Part shown: piece by piece, positions 6,914-9,376 of the stretch | Layout: the number at the start of each line of letters is the position of its first letter | How positions within the stretch are numbered: position 1 is the first letter of the stretch | Assembly: GCA_937910785.1 (NCBI GenBank) | Contig: CALDLG010000019.1 | Span: 1-9,376, forward strand | Length of the DNA: 9,376 nt | Reading direction: 5' to 3' | From: an uncultured Lachnospiraceae bacterium | GTDB lineage: Bacteria > Bacillota > Clostridia > Lachnospirales > Lachnospiraceae | Position numbers and translations under genes: made by a program | Notes under the pieces: generated by a model | Database searches by the model: none | The model's input: the letters and a program-made list of their open reading frames with translations, nothing else | What the model was told of the DNA's origin: nothing

Positions 6914-7618
6914 ATGGAAATGGGACCGATTGTACAATGTGTGGGCCTTGCCAAAACCTATGGCGGGAAAGTCGCGCTGAATCAGATTTATCTGAATCTG
7001 GAGCGGGGAAAGATTATCGGGCTGCTTGGACCGAACGGGAGCGGAAAGACCACGCTGATTAAAATTATGAACGGACTGTTAAGACCGACGGCAGGTGATA
7101 TTTTTATCGGAGGCGAAAGGCCTGGTATTGAAACAAAATACAGAATTTCCTATCTTCCGGAGCGGACCTATCTTCATGCGGGCATGAAGGTGCTGGAGAT
7201 GGTACAGTATTTTCAGGATTTTTATCCGGACTTTCGAATAGAAAGAGCCTTTGATATGCTGCACAGGCTTCAGATTCCGCCGAATGAGAGGCTGAAAAAT
7301 CTTTCCAAGGGAACGAAGGAAAAGGTACAGCTGATTCTCGTGATGAGCAGAGACGCGGATCTGTATGTTCTGGATGAACCGATTGCGGGCGTCGATCCGG
7401 CTTCCAGAGATTATATTCTGCATACGATTGTCAGCAACTATAACAGAAACGCATCGGTACTGCTTTCGACCCATTTGATATCCGATGTGGAAAGCATTCT
7501 GGACGAAGTCATTTTCATTAAATACGGCAATATTATTTTGCAGGCGCCGGCGGAGCAGATCAGACGGCAGGAGGGCAAATCGATAGACCGCTTCTTCAGG
7601 GAGGTGTTCGCATGTTAG
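6914..7618 (+). CDS. ABC transporter ATP-binding protein (YtrB-like)
   Basis: This is the nucleotide-binding subunit of an ABC-2-type transporter, probably energising the permease encoded directly downstream; the cargo is unknown. Its 234 residues form one ATPase domain: Walker A GPNGSGKTT (39-47), signature LSKGTKEK (130-137), Walker B LYVLDEP (150-156), D-loop GVD (159-161) and switch histidine STH (185-187). The Q-loop position reads SYLPERTYL, with Glu in place of Gln. The signature is LSKGT rather than LSGGQ. Both changes are common in the short YtrB-like and bacitracin/lantibiotic-exporter-like groups. I chose ATG 6914 because it begins MEMGPIVQCVGLAKTY, where the first strand is expected; AAAGGGG lies 12 nt upstream. 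An out-of-frame ATG at 6903, closer to that site, opens only a 25-codon frame. The coding sequence overlaps the permease start by 7 nt. Confidence 0.92.
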   Translation: MEMGPIVQCVGLAKTYGGKVALNQIYLNLERGKIIGLLGPNGSGKTTLIKIMNGLLRPTAGDIFIGGERPGIETKYRISYLPERTYLHAGMKVLEMVQYFQDFYPDFRIERAFDMLHRLQIPPNERLKNLSKGTKEKVQLILVMSRDADLYVLDEPIAGVDPASRDYILHTIVSNYNRNASVLLSTHLISDVESILDEVIFIKYGNIILQAPAEQIRRQEGKSIDRFFREVFAC

Positions 7619-8409
7619 GAAAACTGATGAAATATGAGTGGAAGGCTACATGGAAGCTGTTAATTCCGCTGAATCTGTTCATTGTGGTCATGTCGATTCT
7701 GGCTTATATTACCGTAAAGCTTAAATTCTTCGATTCCAACAATGATCTGGTCATGATGACGGGAACACTCATGCTTCTGGCATATGCGCTCAGTATGTTT
7801 GTGATTTCGGTGGTGACGCTGATTTATCTGATTTACCGGTTTTATACTTCCGTCTATGGGGAAGAGGGTTATCTGCTGCATACGCTGCCGGTCGATAAGC
7901 ATCATATAATCGTTGCCAAGGCTGTGGTGAGTGTATCCTGGATCGTTTTGAATTTGTTTTTGATTTATCTTTCCATATTGTTTCTGATTTCAACACAGGA
8001 ATTTTTTGTGGAGACGATTGTGGACGGTTTTGAGTTTTATATCGATACCTTAAACAGTTACAGCAAAGTGGGAGCTTTTGAGGTGATTATGACGTTCGTC
8101 GCGTCATTCTTTGCGCTGCTTGCCAGAGTGCTGAAGGTTACGGCCTGTGTTTCTCTGGGACAGCTGTCCTCGAATCACAAGATTTTAAGCTCAATCGGCT
8201 TTTATTATGCGATCTATATCGTACAGAGAATCTTCACACTGATCTATTTCGTAATACAGTCGTTGATTCTCCATGCTTCGGAAGATTATTATTATAACGC
8301 GTTTTGGGGTTCATCATGGGAATTTACGCTGTTGTCCAGCCTGCTTTACTGCGCTGTGTTCTATTTCCTGACCTGGTATATGATGGAGCGGAAGCTGAAT
8401 CTGGATTGA
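7612..8409 (+). CDS. ABC transporter permease, six membrane helices
   Basis: This 265-residue integral membrane protein should partner the ATPase immediately upstream. Hydrophobic segments lie at about residues 16-36, 50-76, 100-127, 155-182, 192-220 and 236-256, with long helices and short loops. The cytoplasmic motif YGEEGYLLHTLPVDKHHIIVAK between helices 2 and 3 resembles the EGYLTxTLPVS coupling loop seen in many clostridial ABC-2 permeases of unknown cargo. Start ATG 7612 overlaps the ATPase stop by 7 nt, with AGGGAGG about 5 nt upstream inside the ATPase gene, giving clear translational coupling. The protein ends in a short charged tail ERKLNLD. No substrate can be inferred: epimerase linkage suggests, but does not show, a carbohydrate connection, and such pairs often mediate export or antimicrobial resistance. 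Confidence 0.85.
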   Translation: MLGKLMKYEWKATWKLLIPLNLFIVVMSILAYITVKLKFFDSNNDLVMMTGTLMLLAYALSMFVISVVTLIYLIYRFYTSVYGEEGYLLHTLPVDKHHIIVAKAVVSVSWIVLNLFLIYLSILFLISTQEFFVETIVDGFEFYIDTLNSYSKVGAFEVIMTFVASFFALLARVLKVTACVSLGQLSSNHKILSSIGFYYAIYIVQRIFTLIYFVIQSLILHASEDYYYNAFWGSSWEFTLLSSLLYCAVFYFLTWYMMERKLNLD

Positions 8410-8624
8410 GAAACCGGCGCGTTCTTCGCCACGGTGATGATGTTTTCCGATGCCGGCCGCGGACTCTTCCGGCTCTGGCGGTGTTGACAGAATGAAAAAA
8501 CAGGAGCAGAATAAGGGACGGGTCTGCAGGTTCCCGGATTTGAGATTTCGCGAAGCAAAATTCCGGAAGCCGGAAAGGCATGATGATTAAGATAGATAAC
8601 GGATAGAAAGGTAAGGCGGTAAAG
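8410..8624 (+). other. 215-bp spacer with inverted repeats before the G3E GTPase
   Basis: I see no convincing gene here. Contents are: a short string at 8411-8438 resembling part of the cobalamin riboswitch core (AAACCGGCGCG, then CGCCACGGTGAT); a perfect -35 hexamer TTGACA at 8484-8489, with only a weak -10 (CAGAAT, 8507-8512) at 17 bp; the palindrome TTCGCGAA; and a perfect 6-bp inverted repeat TTCCGG-AAG-CCGGAA at 8561-8575. On the minus strand that repeat is followed by TTTT, so it could only weakly terminate leftward transcription. No U-tract terminator for the ABC genes is visible. The spacer most likely holds the promoter and leader of the next gene. Confidence 0.5.
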
Positions 8625-9376
8625 ATGACGAAAATTGATATTGTATCCGGTTTTCTCGGAGCCGGAAAAACGACTTTGATCAGGAAGCTTATAAAAGAGG
8701 CTCTGCAGGATACACAGGTGGTTCTGATCGAGAATGAGTTTGGGGAGATCGGAATAGACGGCGGTTTTCTGAAGGAGGCGGGGATTGAGATCAAAGAGAT
8801 GAATTCCGGCTGTATCTGCTGTTCTCTGGTGGGTGATTTTGCGGCTTCATTGAAGGAAGTGCTTTCTGCCTACTCGCCGGAACGAATTTTGATTGAGCCT
8901 TCGGGCGTGGGAAAACTTTCCGATGTAATGAAGGCCGTTCAGGGAGCCATGCAGGATGAAAAGGTGGTGTTGAACAGCGCGGTTGTCGTGGTGGATGCCG
9001 GAAAATGTAAGATGTATATGAAAAATTTCGGAGAGTTCTTTCTAAACCAGATCGAATATGCCGGAACGATTATTTTGAGCCGGACCGGGAAAATGAGTGA
9101 AGAAAAGGTTCAGGCATGTGTTGCCATGTTAAGGGAGCACAATGCAAAGGCGACAATTATTACGACCCCCTGGGAGGAACTGGAGGGAAAGGATATTCTG
9201 GAGACCATCGAGGGCGCAAAGGATCTGGAAGCGGAGATGATGAAAGAGGTTATGGCGCGGAAGGAAGAGCATGCACACCACCATCACCACGACCACGAAG
9301 GGGAGCACGACCACTGTCATCATGACCATGACGGGGAATGCCATGAGCATCATCACGCTCACGAGGAGGAACACGA
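8625..9376 (+). CDS. G3E-family (CobW/COG0523-like) GTPase with His-rich metal-binding segment, 3' end cut by window
   Basis: This is a putative metallochaperone GTPase of the SIMIBI/G3E class, cytoplasmic, whose relatives handle Zn, Co or Fe delivery. The first 250 residues are visible and the frame is still open at the edge. It shows Walker A GFLGAGKTTL (9-18), IENEFGEIGIDGGFL (35-49), the family metal-binding motif SGCICC (61-66), and EPSGVGKLSD (91-100) in the Walker B/switch II area. Where an NKxD guanine-specificity motif is expected, it reads LSRTGKM (151-157). Residues 216-250 contain 18 His and 2 Cys mixed with Asp/Glu, a metal-binding string found in many COG0523 proteins between the GTPase and C-terminal domains. 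ATG 8625 is the first start after an in-frame TAG at 8604, with AAGGCGG 5 nt upstream. Family membership is firm; metal and client are unknown. Confidence 0.92.
   Translation, partial: MTKIDIVSGFLGAGKTTLIRKLIKEALQDTQVVLIENEFGEIGIDGGFLKEAGIEIKEMNSGCICCSLVGDFAASLKEVLSAYSPERILIEPSGVGKLSDVMKAVQGAMQDEKVVLNSAVVVVDAGKCKMYMKNFGEFFLNQIEYAGTIILSRTGKMSEEKVQACVAMLREHNAKATIITTPWEELEGKDILETIEGAKDLEAEMMKEVMARKEEHAHHHHHDHEGEHDHCHHDHDGECHEHHHAHEEEH

Noticed and set aside
6022..6954. A 310-codon minus-strand open frame antisense to the epimerase
   Set aside because: No family motif is present, and the + strand protein shows clear epimerase motifs throughout. The antisense frame is explained by codon usage.
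6903..6980. 25-codon frame beginning at the ATG nearest the ribosome site of the ABC ATPase
   Set aside because: It overlaps the ATPase gene out of frame, ends within 80 bases and encodes nothing recognisable. The ATPase frame carries the conserved N-terminal strand from ATG 6914.
8492..8590. 32-codon small ORF (MKKQEQNKGRVCRFPDLRFR...) before the G3E GTPase
   Set aside because: There is no Shine-Dalgarno sequence upstream, the composition is Arg/Lys-rich and random-looking, and it overlaps inverted repeats likely to belong to a leader.
9129..9374. Minus-strand Val/Met-rich frame at the right end
   Set aside because: It is the complement of the His/Asp-rich tract in the G3E GTPase (CAC and CAT codons read as GTG and ATG), not a membrane protein gene.

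Overview
The window reads as chromosomal, mostly housekeeping DNA from a Gram-positive anaerobe of the class Clostridia, most likely Lachnospiraceae. This rests on the style of the primary sigma factor (acidic linker, short region 1.1), a TrmK-type tRNA methyltransferase directly behind rpoD, a TGS-domain nucleoside kinase followed by a clostridial RNase P RNA, a LacX-like aldose epimerase and a YtrB-like ABC pair. Base composition looks even throughout, near half GC by eye. All recognisable genes are on the + strand, and I see no transposase, phage gene, CRISPR array or tRNA.

Left part (1-3616): rpoD lacks only a few 5' codons. It is coupled to trmK by a TAATG overlap, and trmK in turn overlaps the start of a large nucleoside kinase. 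Three closely spaced in-frame ATGs lie inside that second overlap. This is a compact transcription, tRNA-modification and nucleotide-salvage cluster.

Middle (3590-4930): the RNase P RNA gene rnpB starts about 11 nt after the kinase stop, from a candidate promoter inside the kinase's last codons. It is recognisable from its universal conserved blocks and from P1, P2, P12, P15 and P18 helices that can be paired by hand. A 13-bp hairpin follows. Next comes an exported trypsin/HtrA-like serine protease with a readable His-Asp-Ser triad, then a protein of unknown function with two membrane helices and a possibly PH-like soluble part.

Right part (5900-9376): an extended -10 promoter (TGATATAAT) precedes a probable three-gene transcription unit: aldose 1-epimerase-like protein, ABC ATPase and six-helix ABC permease, with the last two overlapping by 7 nt. 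After a 215-bp spacer containing inverted repeats and a short cobalamin-riboswitch-like string, the window ends inside a G3E (CobW/COG0523-like) P-loop metallochaperone GTPase. That gene has a CxCC motif and a very histidine-rich segment cut off by the window edge.

I found no clear new multi-gene system. The points most worth a second look are the spacer before the G3E GTPase and that protein's altered G4 motif, the exported protease with its unknown membrane neighbour, the multi-start trmK/kinase overlap, and the rnpB promoter buried in coding sequence.
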